DNA of 64,000 nt from an uncultured Roseovarius sp. (GTDB lineage: Bacteria; Pseudomonadota; Alphaproteobacteria; Rhodobacterales; Rhodobacteraceae), in contig CANMFU010000001.1 of NCBI GenBank assembly GCA_947497295.1, positions 1-64,000 of the forward strand, read 5' to 3'. Shown one piece after another: positions 8,571 through 18,336 of this stretch. Numbering within the stretch: the stretch's first letter is position 1; each line of letters begins with the position of its first letter. Made by a program: the position numbers and the translations under genes. The notes beneath the pieces were generated by a model, which was given only the letters and a program-made list of their open reading frames with translations, ran no database searches and was not told the origin of the DNA.

Positions 8571-9173
8571 GGCGGTCCTTTGCGTCGACTTGAGCGAATT
8601 GACCACGTATTGCAGGCTTCGGCAACGGGGCAATTGCCGCGCGGTTGCCAACTGATGACCCAGTCCGTTGCAGTACGGCTCAGATTCGCCTGCATATTCC
8701 GCGCGCACTGAATAAAGAGTCCAGGGTGTGCGAATCTTGGGGTGATCGAGGAGGCAGACAGACAGCCTAAGACAGGGTCCGTGCCAGTCCCAGCCTCGAA
8801 TACCTTGTTGGCGAGGACAGTGGGCGCAAGCCTGATGTCGGGCCGGGACAGTTTGTCCCGAAACGCTTTCAGTGCAGCGCTGACATCGAAGGGCTGTGTC
8901 TTTATGGCAATGATATTCATGGACCCGACCTTGCGGTATGCGTCCCGGAATTTTGCAACGCAGCCTCTTGCCCAGCCTCAGCGATCAAAAAAGAATCCAC
9001 GACCTTGCGGGCGTCGGAAAGGGTCTTAGAAAGCCAAGTTACGGCCCGCCAAGGTTCAGAGCGCGGCATCGTCAAAGCCCCAAACGACCACCGTCAATTC
9101 GGCAGCCGCTATACAGTGGACACGTTGACTGCTTTTGTCTGTCGTAATCTGGAAACGCTCGGCAGTCGCGACG
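8571..9173. other. 603-bp intergenic region with no recognisable gene
   Basis: The region separates the divergent-from-nothing 5' end of lldD from the 3' end of the thioredoxin-like gene. Both strands contain short open frames of up to about 110 codons, but none has a ribosome site with a recognisable product. It presumably contains the lldD promoter near its left end; the remainder may be decayed coding DNA. Confidence 0.4.
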
Positions 9174-9791
9174 TCAGCTGTCCGCGCCCGGCGCCAGAAG
9201 TCCCGCAATCATCGCCTTGGCACTGTCCGAGCTCCAATGCGCATCGCCCTGCATCCGGGCAACTTCGCGCCCCTCGGGGTCAAGAATTACGGTGATGGGC
9301 AGTCCCAGTACGCCCATTTCGCGCGCAACCTTCTGTCCCGGATCGCGGTGGGCGGGTAGGTTGGCCACGTCGATCTCGTCAAAGAAGCTCTCAATTGCGG
9401 GCACCGCGTTGCGGCCTGTGGCGAGGGTCAGAACCTCAAAGTCGTTGCCGCCGAATTCGGTCTGCAGTTCGGATAGCATCGGCATTTCCTTGCGGCAAGG
9501 CGCGCACCATGTCGCCCAGAAATTCAGCAGCACATATTTGCCCTCGAAATCGACCAAAGTCGCCGTGCCGCCATCCTCGGTGGTAAAGCTTGCGCCTGAT
9601 GCATCCTTGGGGGCGCTGTGAAAGCTGAGTTTTTTCATGTCACCGTCCAGCCCGGCGGCCAGCGCGGTATAGTCGCGCGCGGGTGCCTCGGCGCGGGCGG
9701 TGTCGCCGCCGCCGGCCGCAAGGGCCAGTCCTACTGCGATTGCACCGAGGGCGAGGGCGGGATAAAGCAGTGTTGAACGTGACAGGCGCAT
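9174..9791 (-). CDS. tlpA: TlpA/ResA-type periplasmic thiol:disulfide oxidoreductase
   Basis: The 205-residue protein has an N-terminal signal/anchor helix (residues 8-27) and a thioredoxin fold with the redox motif WCAPC inside [17 protein letters not shown]. The cis-proline segment [13 protein letters not shown] follows. Such proteins reduce disulfides in exported proteins or apocytochromes. The start at 9791 has TTTGGAGG upstream and lies 22 bp from the divergent argH start, an arrangement common in Rhodobacterales. Upstream in-frame codons to 9977 overlap argH and are shadow. Confidence 0.85.
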   Translation of the reverse strand: MRLSRSTLLYPALALGAIAVGLALAAGGGDTARAEAPARDYTALAAGLDGDMKKLSFHSAPKDASGASFTTEDGGTATLVDFEGKYVLLNFWATWCAPCRKEMPMLSELQTEFGGNDFEVLTLATGRNAVPAIESFFDEIDVANLPAHRDPGQKVAREMGVLGLPITVILDPEGREVARMQGDAHWSSDSAKAMIAGLLAPGADS

Positions 9792-9813
9792 ATTTCCTCC
9801 AAAGGGGCAGGGC

Positions 9814-11205
9814 ATGGCAGACAAGACTTCGAACCAGATGTGGGGTGGCCGTTTCGCCGCCGGACCCGATGCGATCATGGAGGCGATCAACGCCTCGATC
9901 GGGTACGACAAGCGGATGGCGGCACAGGACATCGCCGGATCGAAGGCCCACGCCGCCATGCTGGCAGCAACGGGCATCGTTACAGATAGTGATGCTGAGG
10001 CGATGAAGGAAGGGCTGGATACGGTTCTGGCTGAAATCGAGGGCGGCAGTTTTCAGTTTTCCGCAGCTCTCGAAGATATTCACATGAACGTCGAGGCGCG
10101 TCTGAAGGAAATCATTGGCGAGCCAGCCGGGCGCCTGCACACAGGCCGGTCGCGCAACGATCAGGTCGCGACCGATTTCAAGCTGTGGGTGCGCGACCAG
10201 CTGGACGCGACCGAGGGCGCGCTGCTGGCCTTGATGCGCGCTTTGGTCGCGCAGGCGGACGCGGGCGCCGATTGGGTCATGCCCGGCTTTACCCATTTGC
10301 AGGTGGCGCAGCCGGTGACATGGGGCCACCACATGATGGCATATGTCGAGATGTTCGCGCGCGATCTTTCGCGCGTGCGGGACGCCCGCGCGCGCATGAA
10401 TGAATGCCCGCTGGGCGCGGCGGCGCTGGCGGGGACCAGCTTCCCCGTCGACCGGGACATGACGGCGCAGGCGCTGGGATTTGATCGCCCTGCCGCCAAT
10501 TCCCTGGACGCGGTCAGCGACCGTGATTTCGCGCTGGAGTTTCTGAGCGCGGCCAGCATCTGCGCGATGCACCTGTCGCGCATGGCCGAAGAGCTGGTGA
10601 TCTGGTCATCGGCGCAGTTTCGTTTTGTGTCGCTCAGCGACCGTTTCTCGACCGGAAGCAGCATCATGCCGCAGAAGAAGAACCCGGATGCCGCCGAGCT
10701 GATCCGTGCCAAGATCGGGCGGATATTCGGAGCCAATGTCGCGCTGACGCTGGTGATGAAGGGACTGCCGCTGGCCTATTCCAAGGACATGCAGGAAGAC
10801 AAGGAACAGGTGTTCGACGCCGCCGACAACCTCATGCTGGCGCTGGCAGCGATGGAGGGGATGGTGCGCGATATGAGCGCCAATCGCGATGTACTTGAGA
10901 TCGCCGCTGCCACAGGATTTTCGACCGCGACCGACTTGGCCGATTGGCTGGTGCGGGTGCTGGGCATGCCGTTCCGTGACGCGCATCACGTGACCGGCAC
11001 GCTGGTGGCGCTGGCCGAGCGAAAGGGCTGCGATCTGCCGGATCTGACGCTGGGTGATATGCAGGACGTGCATGGCGCGATCACACAAGAGGTGTTCGAT
11101 GTGCTGGGCGTGCATAATTCCGTCGCCAGCCGCGTAAGTTACGGCGGCACCGCGCCGGAAAATGTGCGCGCGCAAGTGGCGCGCTGGCAGGAGGTCTTGG
11201 GATGA
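9814..11205 (+). CDS. argH: Argininosuccinate lyase
   Basis: ArgH cleaves argininosuccinate to arginine and fumarate in the last step of cytosolic arginine synthesis. The 463-residue product has the expected N terminus (MWGGRF), the substrate-binding segments EDIHMNVE and [12 protein letters not shown], and the fumarase/aspartase-superfamily signature [11 protein letters not shown] near residue 285. Length is standard. The start follows a GGGGCAGGG ribosome site. The stop overlaps the ATG of a small lipoprotein gene, and lysA follows, forming an arginine/lysine synthesis cluster typical of the order. Confidence 0.97.
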   Translation: MADKTSNQMWGGRFAAGPDAIMEAINASIGYDKRMAAQDIAGSKAHAAMLAATGIVTDSDAEAMKEGLDTVLAEIEGGSFQFSAALEDIHMNVEARLKEIIGEPAGRLHTGRSRNDQVATDFKLWVRDQLDATEGALLALMRALVAQADAGADWVMPGFTHLQVAQPVTWGHHMMAYVEMFARDLSRVRDARARMNECPLGAAALAGTSFPVDRDMTAQALGFDRPAANSLDAVSDRDFALEFLSAASICAMHLSRMAEELVIWSSAQFRFVSLSDRFSTGSSIMPQKKNPDAAELIRAKIGRIFGANVALTLVMKGLPLAYSKDMQEDKEQVFDAADNLMLALAAMEGMVRDMSANRDVLEIAAATGFSTATDLADWLVRVLGMPFRDAHHVTGTLVALAERKGCDLPDLTLGDMQDVHGAITQEVFDVLGVHNSVASRVSYGGTAPENVRAQVARWQEVLG

Positions 11206-11381
11206 GGTTCGCTTTGGCATTTGCCACCCTGATCGCGCTGAGCGCCTGCGGCGTCGATGGCGCGCCGGTCAGACCGGATGAAAGTGACAGCGCCTCCGGC
11301 GGCCGAAAGGCCACGGTCAAGCCGGATACGGATGACTGGATCACCGGCACCGTCAGCATGCACACGGCGGCCACCTTGTGA
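11202..11381 (+). CDS. Small lipoprotein
   Basis: This 59-residue product begins with a short signal peptide and a lipobox LSAC (Cys near residue 16), followed by a polar tail of about 43 residues. It overlaps the argH stop through ATGA and its own TGA overlaps the GTG of the next gene, so the three are translationally coupled. A small lipoprotein at this position between argH and lysA is common in Rhodobacterales. No function can be read from the sequence. Confidence 0.75.
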   Translation: MRFALAFATLIALSACGVDGAPVRPDESDSASGGRKATVKPDTDDWITGTVSMHTAATL

Positions 11382-11683
11382 GGTACGTCTATCTGGCGCT
11401 CGCCGTTTGGGGCACGATCCATCCGATGAGCTATTTTTTGCGCTGGTTTGCCGAGAATGGCTTTGACCTGGGCGGGATGGTGACAGCGTGGCATGCCAAT
11501 GCGGCCACCAGCGGGCTGGTCTGGGATCTGACCATTGCCGCCGCCGCGCTGACCATCTGGGTGCTGGCCGAGGTGGTGCGAAGCCGTGATTGGCTGCGGC
11601 TGATCGCCATTCCGGCGACGTTCTGCATCGGGGTCAGTTGTGGATTGCCGCTTTACCTCTATTTGCGTCTGCGCAAGGGGTGA
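11378..11683 (+). CDS. DUF2834 small membrane protein
   Basis: The 101-residue product starts with GTG overlapping the lipoprotein stop. It has three hydrophobic helices and the family pattern: an N-terminal helix, W-G-T-I-H-P-M-S-Y-F, then F-A-E-N-G-F-D and a second helix with S-G-L-V-W-D-L. This matches DUF2834, an uncharacterised inner-membrane family. It is probably co-transcribed with argH and the lipoprotein. Confidence 0.75.
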   Translation: MRYVYLALAVWGTIHPMSYFLRWFAENGFDLGGMVTAWHANAATSGLVWDLTIAAAALTIWVLAEVVRSRDWLRLIAIPATFCIGVSCGLPLYLYLRLRKG

Positions 11684-11694
11684 GGGCGGAATTT

Positions 11695-11716
11695 GGGTAT
11701 TTTGACCAAGAAAAAA
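11695..11716 (+). repeat. Copy of a dispersed intergenic motif (GGGTATTTT-n-ACCAAGAAAA type)
   Basis: The sequence GGGTATTTTGACCAAGAAAA lies between the DUF2834 stop and the lysA start. Related copies are found at 21559-21580 and, as an inverted pair, at 54564-54624. It is AT-rich against its surroundings. Confidence 0.6.
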
Positions 11717-11742
11717 CTTGAGGTCGGGTAGGGACGTTTAGC

Positions 11743-13008
11743 GTGGATCATTTTCTGTACAAGGATGGCGTTTTGCACGCCGAGGATGTGCCGGTGGCCG
11801 AGATTGCGGCGGCTGTGGGCTCGCCGTTCTACGTCTACTCCACCGCCACGCTGGAGCGGCATTATCACCTGTTCAACGATGCGCTGGCGGGGATGGATCA
11901 TCTGGTTTGCTATGCCATGAAGGCGGCCAGCAACATTGCCATTCTGAAAACGCTGGCGCGGCTGGGGGCCGGGATGGATGTAGTCTCGGGCGGTGAGTAT
12001 CTGCGCGCCAAGGCCGCAGGAGTGCCGGGCGACAAGATCGTGTTTTCCGGCGTGGGCAAGACCCGTGATGAAATGCGTCTGGCGCTGGAGGGCGGCATAC
12101 GCCAATTCAACGTCGAGAGCGAGCCTGAGATGGAGGTGCTGAGCGCCGTGGCTGTTGAGCTGGGGGTGCGCGCACCAATCACGGTGCGGGTCAATCCGGA
12201 CGTGGATGCCAAGACGCATGCCAAGATTGCCACGGGCAAATCCGAGAACAAGTTTGGCATTCCGATTTCGCGCGCGCGCGAGGTTTACGCGCATGCCGCG
12301 CGCCTGCCCGGGCTGGAGGTGATCGGCATCGACGTGCATATCGGCAGCCAGCTGACCGATCTGGAGCCGTTTCGTCTGGCCTATCAAAAGGTTGCCGAGC
12401 TGACCGAAATCCTGCGCGCGGATGGTCATGACATCCGGCGGCTGGATCTGGGCGGCGGCCTTGGTATCCCATATACACGCGGCAACGAGGCGCCGCCGCT
12501 GCCCAGCCAGTACGGCGCGATGATCAAGGAAACGCTGAGCCATCTGGGCTGCGAGATCGAGATTGAGCCGGGGCGCCTGATTGCGGGCAATGCCGGGTTG
12601 ATGGTGAGCGAGGTCATCTATGTCAAATCGGGCGAGGGGCGCGATTTTCTGATCCTCGACGGGGCGATGAACGATCTGATCCGCCCCGCCATGTATGACG
12701 CCTGGCACGACATTATCCCGCTGGTGGAGCCAGCGCCGGCCGCCGAGCAGCGCCCCTATGACATCGTCGGTCCGGTCTGCGAAAGCGGCGATACCTTTGC
12801 CCGCCAGCGCATGATGCCGGAGCTGAGGGCCGGTGATCTGGTCGCGTTCCGCAGTGCCGGCGCCTATGGCGCGGTGATGGCGAGCGAGTATAACACCCGC
12901 CCGCTGATCCCCGAGGTTCTGGTCAATGGGCAGGAGTTTGCCGTGATCCGCGCAAGGCCGACCTTTGACGAAATCATAAATCGCGATACCATCCCAGAAT
13001 GGCTCTAG
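11743..13008 (+). CDS. lysA: Diaminopimelate decarboxylase
   Basis: LysA decarboxylates meso-diaminopimelate to L-lysine, the final step of lysine synthesis. The 421-residue product carries the PLP lysine in CYAMKAASN (K60), the glycine-rich phosphate loop LGGGLGIPY, the EPGR motif and the CESGD substrate motif near residue 345. It starts at GTG 11743. Length is normal. It ends 31 bp before the DUF4175 gene, with which it may be co-transcribed. Confidence 0.96.
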   Translation: MDHFLYKDGVLHAEDVPVAEIAAAVGSPFYVYSTATLERHYHLFNDALAGMDHLVCYAMKAASNIAILKTLARLGAGMDVVSGGEYLRAKAAGVPGDKIVFSGVGKTRDEMRLALEGGIRQFNVESEPEMEVLSAVAVELGVRAPITVRVNPDVDAKTHAKIATGKSENKFGIPISRAREVYAHAARLPGLEVIGIDVHIGSQLTDLEPFRLAYQKVAELTEILRADGHDIRRLDLGGGLGIPYTRGNEAPPLPSQYGAMIKETLSHLGCEIEIEPGRLIAGNAGLMVSEVIYVKSGEGRDFLILDGAMNDLIRPAMYDAWHDIIPLVEPAPAAEQRPYDIVGPVCESGDTFARQRMMPELRAGDLVAFRSAGAYGAVMASEYNTRPLIPEVLVNGQEFAVIRARPTFDEIINRDTIPEWL

Positions 13009-13039
13009 CGCGCGGCAGGGCCAGTTTCCGGAGAGGTGC

Positions 13040-15601
13040 ATGGCCCAGCGTTCGAACCTGACCGGCCCGGTGATGGCGCGGCTGCGGCTGCCGCTGTCCC
13101 TGACATGGGCGGGGTTGTTGGCCGAGCGGCTGGTCCGCGCGTTCTGGCCGCTGTGGACTTTGCTGGCGACTTTGGCGGCGGCGCTGATGCTGGGGCTGCA
13201 CGACACCCTTCGGTTCGAGATTGCGGCAGGCCTGTTGATGGCTGCCGCGCTGGGCGCTGCGGCGCTGCTGGTGGTCGGATTGGCGCGGTTCCGCTGGCCC
13301 CGCCGGGGCGAGGCTTTGGCGCGGCTGGATGCGGCGCTGCCGGGCCGGCCCTTGCAGGCGCTGGGCGACGCGCAGGCGATCGGGCGCGGAGATGCCGCAT
13401 CCGAGGCTGTGTGGCAGGCGCATCGCCGCCGGATGGAGCAGGCAGCCCGCGCCGCCCGCGCGCCGCGTCCCGATCTGCGCATTTCGCGGCTGGACCCGTT
13501 CGGACTGCGTTATATCGCGCTGCTGGGGCTGGTTGTGGCGCTGCTATTTGGGTCGGTTTGGCGCATGACATCTGCGGTGCACATGGCGCAGGGCAGCGCC
13601 GCGCCGGTTGGCGGGCCAACCTGGGAAGGCTGGATCGAGCCGCCGGCCTATACTGGTCTGCCCAGTCTGTACCTGACCGATCAGCAGGGCAAAACCCTGA
13701 ACGTGCCCATTGGCAGCCGCGTCACGCTCCGATTTTATGGCGAGGTCGGCGCGCTGGCATTGGCCGAGACGGTATCGGCGCGAACCGAACGCATTGGCGC
13801 TGCGACCGACACCGAGCACAGCTTTGACGTGGTGCAGAACGGCACATTGGCGGTGGACGGAGCGGGCGGGCGTGAATGGGATGTGGCGGTTATCCCCGAT
13901 AGCGCGCCAACCGCCACGCTGACCGATGACGGCGCCAAGACCACCTTTGACGGGCAGATGAGCCAGCCATTCACGGCGCAGGATGATTATGGCGTGACGG
14001 GCGGCACCGCCACCTTCCGGCTGGCGCTGGCGGATGTGGATCGCCGGTATGGCTTGGCGCCGGAGCCAGAGCCGCGCGATCCCATCGTGCTGGATCTGCC
14101 GATGCCAATTACCGGGAGCCGCGCAGAGTTTGACGAAGTTTTGGTTGATAACCTGTCGCAGCATCCTTGGGCGCATTTGCCTGTTACAGTGACGCTGGAT
14201 GTGCGCGATGCGGTCGATCAGACCGGCTCCAGCGTGTCTGTGACGATGCCCTTGCCGGCGCGGCGCTTCTTCGATCCGATGGCCGCCGCCGTTATCGAGC
14301 AGCGCCGCGATCTGCTGTGGAGTGGCACAAATGCGCCCCGCGTGGCACAGGTGCTGCGCGCGATTACCTACCAGCCGGGCAAGACGCTGTTCCGCGACAT
14401 GGCCGATTTTCTGAAGTTACGCACGATCCTGCGCCGGATCGAGGCGGCAACGACAGATGGCAGCATCCCTGCTGAGGCCCGTGACGGACTGGCGCAGGCG
14501 CTGTGGGACTTGGCCGTGACGCTGGAGGACGGTGATATTGCGGACGCGCTGGAGCGGATGCGCGAGGCGCAGGAACGCCTGAGCGAGGCGATGCGCAATG
14601 GTGCCAGCGAGGATGAGATCGCGCGCCTGATGCAGGAGTTGCGCGATGCAACGGATGATTACCTGCGCCAGAAAACTCAGCAGGCCCAGCGCGAGGGTGG
14701 TGCCGATCAGCCAGATGCAGGTGATCAGGACATGACCATGCTAAGCCAGCAGGACCTGCAGGACATGATGGACCGGATCGAGGATCTGATGCGTCAGGGC
14801 CGCATGGCCGAAGCCGAAGAGGCGATGCGCCAGTTTCAGGAAATGATGGAAAACCTGCGCGTCACCGAAGGACAGGGCGGCGAAGGAGAAGGCAGCCCCG
14901 GAGGACAGGCCATGGAGGGGCTGGCCGATACGCTGCGCGAGCAACAGGGGCTGTCGGATCAGGCGTTTCGTGACTTGCAGGAGCAGTTTAACTCAGGCTC
15001 CGGCGCCGGCAACAGACCCGGACGCGAGGGTGGCCGCGCACCGGGCGAAGAGGGTCAGCAGGGTCAGGGACAGGGTCGCAGCGGCGACCAGCCCGGCGAG
15101 GGCTCCGCGCCGGGATCGCTTGCCGACCGCCAGCAGGCGCTGCGCGATGAGCTGGAGCGCCAGCGCGGCGATCTGCCCGGCAGTGGCGCGGCCGCAGACA
15201 GCGCCCGCGAGGCGCTGGACCGGGCAGGCGAGGCGATGGGCGGTGCCGAAGAGGCTCTGAGGGATGGCGACATGGCAGGCGCGCTGGACCGGCAGGCCGA
15301 GGCGATGGATGCGCTGCGCGACGGTATGCGCGATCTGGGCCAGGCGATGGCCGAGCAGAATGGCACGCGGCAGGGCGGGCAGGGGCAGGCCGGAGATAGC
15401 ACCGGCGGGCAGCAGTCCGATCCACTGGGACGCCGCACCGGGGATGGCAGCAGCGCCGGGACCGAAGGAAATCTGTTGCAAGGCGAGGATGTCTATCGGC
15501 GCGCGCGCGATCTGCTGGACGAATTGCGGCGTCGATCGGGTGAAGGCGCGCGACCAGAGGTCGAGCGAGATTACCTGCGCCGCTTACTGGACCGGTTCTG
15601 A
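13040..15601 (+). CDS. TIGR02302/DUF4175 large membrane-anchored protein
   Basis: The 853-residue protein has three hydrophobic helices in its first 190 residues (about 33-53, 60-80 and 160-182), a long periplasmic-type middle, and a Gln/Gly/Glu-rich helical C terminus from about residue 500 with repeated E-A-M-R-Q, D-L-M-R-Q and GQGQ blocks. This is the layout of the TIGR02302 family, which is almost restricted to alphaproteobacteria and has no assigned function. The ATG at 13040 follows CCGGAGAGG. It sits just after lysA, its usual neighbourhood in Rhodobacterales, and overlaps the convergent EamA gene by 18 bp. Confidence 0.85.
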   Translation: MAQRSNLTGPVMARLRLPLSLTWAGLLAERLVRAFWPLWTLLATLAAALMLGLHDTLRFEIAAGLLMAAALGAAALLVVGLARFRWPRRGEALARLDAALPGRPLQALGDAQAIGRGDAASEAVWQAHRRRMEQAARAARAPRPDLRISRLDPFGLRYIALLGLVVALLFGSVWRMTSAVHMAQGSAAPVGGPTWEGWIEPPAYTGLPSLYLTDQQGKTLNVPIGSRVTLRFYGEVGALALAETVSARTERIGAATDTEHSFDVVQNGTLAVDGAGGREWDVAVIPDSAPTATLTDDGAKTTFDGQMSQPFTAQDDYGVTGGTATFRLALADVDRRYGLAPEPEPRDPIVLDLPMPITGSRAEFDEVLVDNLSQHPWAHLPVTVTLDVRDAVDQTGSSVSVTMPLPARRFFDPMAAAVIEQRRDLLWSGTNAPRVAQVLRAITYQPGKTLFRDMADFLKLRTILRRIEAATTDGSIPAEARDGLAQALWDLAVTLEDGDIADALERMREAQERLSEAMRNGASEDEIARLMQELRDATDDYLRQKTQQAQREGGADQPDAGDQDMTMLSQQDLQDMMDRIEDLMRQGRMAEAEEAMRQFQEMMENLRVTEGQGGEGEGSPGGQAMEGLADTLREQQGLSDQAFRDLQEQFNSGSGAGNRPGREGGRAPGEEGQQGQGQGRSGDQPGEGSAPGSLADRQQALRDELERQRGDLPGSGAAADSAREALDRAGEAMGGAEEALRDGDMAGALDRQAEAMDALRDGMRDLGQAMAEQNGTRQGGQGQAGDSTGGQQSDPLGRRTGDGSSAGTEGNLLQGEDVYRRARDLLDELRRRSGEGARPEVERDYLRRLLDRF

Positions 15602-16477
15602 CGGGATCGCCATGGGCGGCGCGACGGTTGCCTTGCGCAGGGCCGCGAACGCCTCGATCACTGCCGCGCCGATGATCAGCACGCCGCCCGACAGACGCCA
15701 CAGGCCGAACGGCTCGTCCAGAAGCAGCACGCCCGACACGACGCCAGACACGATCTCCAGCGTGAAAAGAAAGCTCAGCAACGCCGGCGATAAGCGCTGA
15801 GCGCCCCAGAGCGAAATTGCAATTATCGGCAGCAGATAGACTGCCCCCAGCGCCAAGGACGCCACAATCGCCGCCGCGCTGGCAACGTTCGGCAGCGCCT
15901 CGCCTGTGAGCCACGCGAAAGCCAGCGACAGCAGCATCGCCCAGAACGCCGTCGCCAGGGTCAGCGCCGAAGCGGTCGCGCGCCCATCGGAGAAAACCAG
16001 CGCCGCGCCGATGGCCCAGGATGCCCCCGAAAACAGCGCCAACGCGTCACCTGCGTTGATGCTGGACAGTGACAAATCGCCGCCCAGCACCAGCCACGCC
16101 CCCACGAGAGACAGCGTCAGTGTCACGCTTGACACAGCGCGCCAGCGATGTCCGAGAAAGGCCCACTCGATGATCTTGCCCCATGCCGGAGCGAGGTAGA
16201 ACAATAAAATAACGCGCACCACATCCGACAGCGTCAGCGCGACTGAATAAGACGCGAACGCCGCCCCGATCAGCGCCGCGCCCAGCACGGTGCGCGCTGT
16301 AACACGCGGACGCACGCGAGCGATTATAATGTAGCCAAGGATGGCTAGCGCCGCGCCTGCGTTGCAAATAACGCTGGCCTGCGCGCCGCTTAGGCCCATG
16401 CCCTCGATCCAGCGAATGGGCATCCACCACAGACCCCAGAGAATGGCCGACACCAAGGTAAGCAGAACCGGCGTCAT
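15584..16477 (-). CDS. EamA/DMT-family transporter
   Basis: A 297-residue protein with about ten hydrophobic helices arranged as two EamA repeats, the second starting near residue 150. The start at 16477 gives a first helix (LLTLVSAILWGLWWMPIRW) directly after the initiator; upstream codons to 16525 overlap the next gene and look non-coding. DMT members export or import amino acids, nucleotides or other small metabolites; the substrate cannot be read from the sequence. The 3' end overlaps the DUF4175 gene on the other strand. Confidence 0.85.
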   Translation of the reverse strand: MTPVLLTLVSAILWGLWWMPIRWIEGMGLSGAQASVICNAGAALAILGYIIIARVRPRVTARTVLGAALIGAAFASYSVALTLSDVVRVILLFYLAPAWGKIIEWAFLGHRWRAVSSVTLTLSLVGAWLVLGGDLSLSSINAGDALALFSGASWAIGAALVFSDGRATASALTLATAFWAMLLSLAFAWLTGEALPNVASAAAIVASLALGAVYLLPIIAISLWGAQRLSPALLSFLFTLEIVSGVVSGVLLLDEPFGLWRLSGGVLIIGAAVIEAFAALRKATVAPPMAIPSEPVQ

Positions 16478-16521
16478 CGCTGGATCAGGCGCCCCGCGAC
16501 TACCGTGGGCCACCTGCCGCA

Positions 16522-17496
16522 TCATTCAGGCGCTGTATCGCCGGCGGGCGCGTTGGCGGTGGATGCCATGCCGTCCAGCCACAGCATCAGCGCGGCAATC
16601 TGACTGTCCAGCCATAGGCGCAGCCCGTCGATCCAGACGACATAATCGCTCAGCGTATTGCGAAGGGCTGGCAGTGCGTCTGACAATTGCGGCGCAAAGA
16701 CATAGACCAGCAGCGCGGCGACCGCGATCAGCAGCGCCGACAGGAATCCGCGCCGGAACCCGCCACCCGTGCCGGGCCGAGCCTCCGGGTAGGCATTGTT
16801 GCCGGAATCCGAGCGGTTCGCATCGCCGCCGGGGGCAAGCGACGAGTTGATTTCTGCGAGGTCGGGGAAAAGACTGCGGCGGGATACCGGATCAATGCCT
16901 TGCGTGTCACCGTCCTGGGCATCAACCTTCTGTGGATCGGTCTGCCGCTCATGGATATCCTTTGGAATGCGGCCCTGCGGATCAGATGCGGCGCCATCAT
17001 CGCCGCGCAGAGAGGCCATACGTGCGCGCGCTTCTACGCTGTGCCGGTCGTCATTTGGGGCATCCTGAAGGCCCAGATCGGTCTGCACCTCCAGCCCGCC
17101 AGCCAGCCCGCCACCTCGTGCGGCGGCGCGGGCGCGTTTTTCCCGCTCGGCTTCTTCGCGCAAGACGCTGGCGACTGCCGGATCGATCTCGCGCCGGACA
17201 GGGCGCGCCTCCGATCCTGGCTTGTCTGCTTCAGGCGAAGTTGTTGTGGTATCCTCGGGGTCTTGCGTCGGCTGTTCGGGCGCATCTGCAACGGCCGGTT
17301 TTGCGGCAGGTTCGGGCGCAGCTTGTTGCCGATCGTCCGGCGCGGCTGCGCCGCCCTGCCGCGCTGCGGGGTGGTCCGGATGCGTCTGAAACCATGTATC
17401 GCCGCAGTTGGAGCATTGAACGTCGCGCCCCGCTTGCGGGATTGCATCACCCGGAACTTCGTACTGCGCCCCGCAATTCGGGCAAGTCAGCCTCAT
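16522..17496 (-). CDS. MJ0042-type zinc-ribbon membrane protein
   Basis: The 324-residue protein opens with a zinc ribbon of CPNC near residue 5 and CSNC near residue 29, the MJ0042 finger pattern. A low-complexity acidic, Ala/Pro/Asp-rich linker runs to about residue 225, followed by one transmembrane helix (FLSALLIAVAALLVYVFA, about 245-262) and a C-terminal tail. A zinc-ribbon protein divergent from ftsE is common in this order. Function is unknown; sensing or regulation at the membrane is only a guess. Confidence 0.8.
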   Translation of the reverse strand: MRLTCPNCGAQYEVPGDAIPQAGRDVQCSNCGDTWFQTHPDHPAARQGGAAAPDDRQQAAPEPAAKPAVADAPEQPTQDPEDTTTTSPEADKPGSEARPVRREIDPAVASVLREEAEREKRARAAARGGGLAGGLEVQTDLGLQDAPNDDRHSVEARARMASLRGDDGAASDPQGRIPKDIHERQTDPQKVDAQDGDTQGIDPVSRRSLFPDLAEINSSLAPGGDANRSDSGNNAYPEARPGTGGGFRRGFLSALLIAVAALLVYVFAPQLSDALPALRNTLSDYVVWIDGLRLWLDSQIAALMLWLDGMASTANAPAGDTAPE

Positions 17497-17658
17497 AGTC
17501 GCACCTGTTCACTGTCCCCTCTTGGCGGGGTTCGTCCTCATTGCGGTCACTCTAGGGTTTAATGGACTGGCGGAAAAGAGCAAAGGATTTGCGTCACCCG
17601 ATTGCAACACAGCAGACAGTGGGGCATTTAGGGTCCAATTTCGCATAAGGGGCAGACG

Positions 17659-18336
17659 GTGATAGATCTGGAAAATGTGGCCTATTCCTACGGGGGCGGC
17701 GAGTTGCTGAGCGATATCACGCTGCGGCTGTCGCCGGGGTCGTTCCATTTCCTGACCGGGCCGTCTGGCGCGGGCAAGACAACGCTGCTCAAGCTGTTTT
17801 ACGGCGCGCTGATGCCGACTGCGGGCCACGTCCGGCTATTCGATGCCGATGTTCGCGAGCTGACCCGCGACGACATCGCGATGGCGCGGCGCCGGATCGG
17901 GGTGGTGCATCAAGATTGCCAGTTTCTGAACCATCTGACGGTGACCGAAAATATCGCCCTGCCGCTGCTGGTATCGGACCGCGATATGCTGGCCGAGGAT
18001 GCGAATTTGCGCGAGCTGATCAACTGGGTCGGCCTGACGCAGCGCGCCAACGCCTTGCCGCCCGAATTGTCGGGTGGTGAGCGGCAGCGTGCCGCGCTGG
18101 CACGCGCGCTGATCATGTCGCCCGACGTCATTCTGGCAGACGAGCCGACCGGCAACGTCGATTGGGAGATGTCCCAGCGTCTGATGCGCCTGCTGGTCGA
18201 GTTGAATCGGATGGGCAAAACGATCATGATTGCAACCCATGATCTGGCCTTGATCCGAGCGGCCAAATCGCAGGTTCAGGCGCGTGTGCTGCGTATTTCG
18301 AACCGCAGCTTGCAACTGGCGGGGGCGGATCTGTGA
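17659..18336 (+). CDS. ftsE: Cell-division ATP-binding protein FtsE
   Basis: FtsE is the ATPase of the FtsEX complex, which couples the divisome to peptidoglycan hydrolysis. The 225-residue product has Walker A GPSGAGKTT near residue 34, the signature LSGGERQRAALARAL, Walker B ILADEPTGNVD and the H-loop ATHD. The start is GTG at 17659. Its stop overlaps the GTG start of ftsX, the usual coupled arrangement. Confidence 0.93.
   Translation: MIDLENVAYSYGGGELLSDITLRLSPGSFHFLTGPSGAGKTTLLKLFYGALMPTAGHVRLFDADVRELTRDDIAMARRRIGVVHQDCQFLNHLTVTENIALPLLVSDRDMLAEDANLRELINWVGLTQRANALPPELSGGERQRAALARALIMSPDVILADEPTGNVDWEMSQRLMRLLVELNRMGKTIMIATHDLALIRAAKSQVQARVLRISNRSLQLAGADL

Noticed and set aside
7362-8711. 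A 449-codon open frame on the plus strand opposite lldD
   Set aside because: Its His/Ala/Asp-rich translation has no domain and is exactly antisense to lldD, whose motifs are unambiguous. High-G+C codon bias leaves such frames open by chance.
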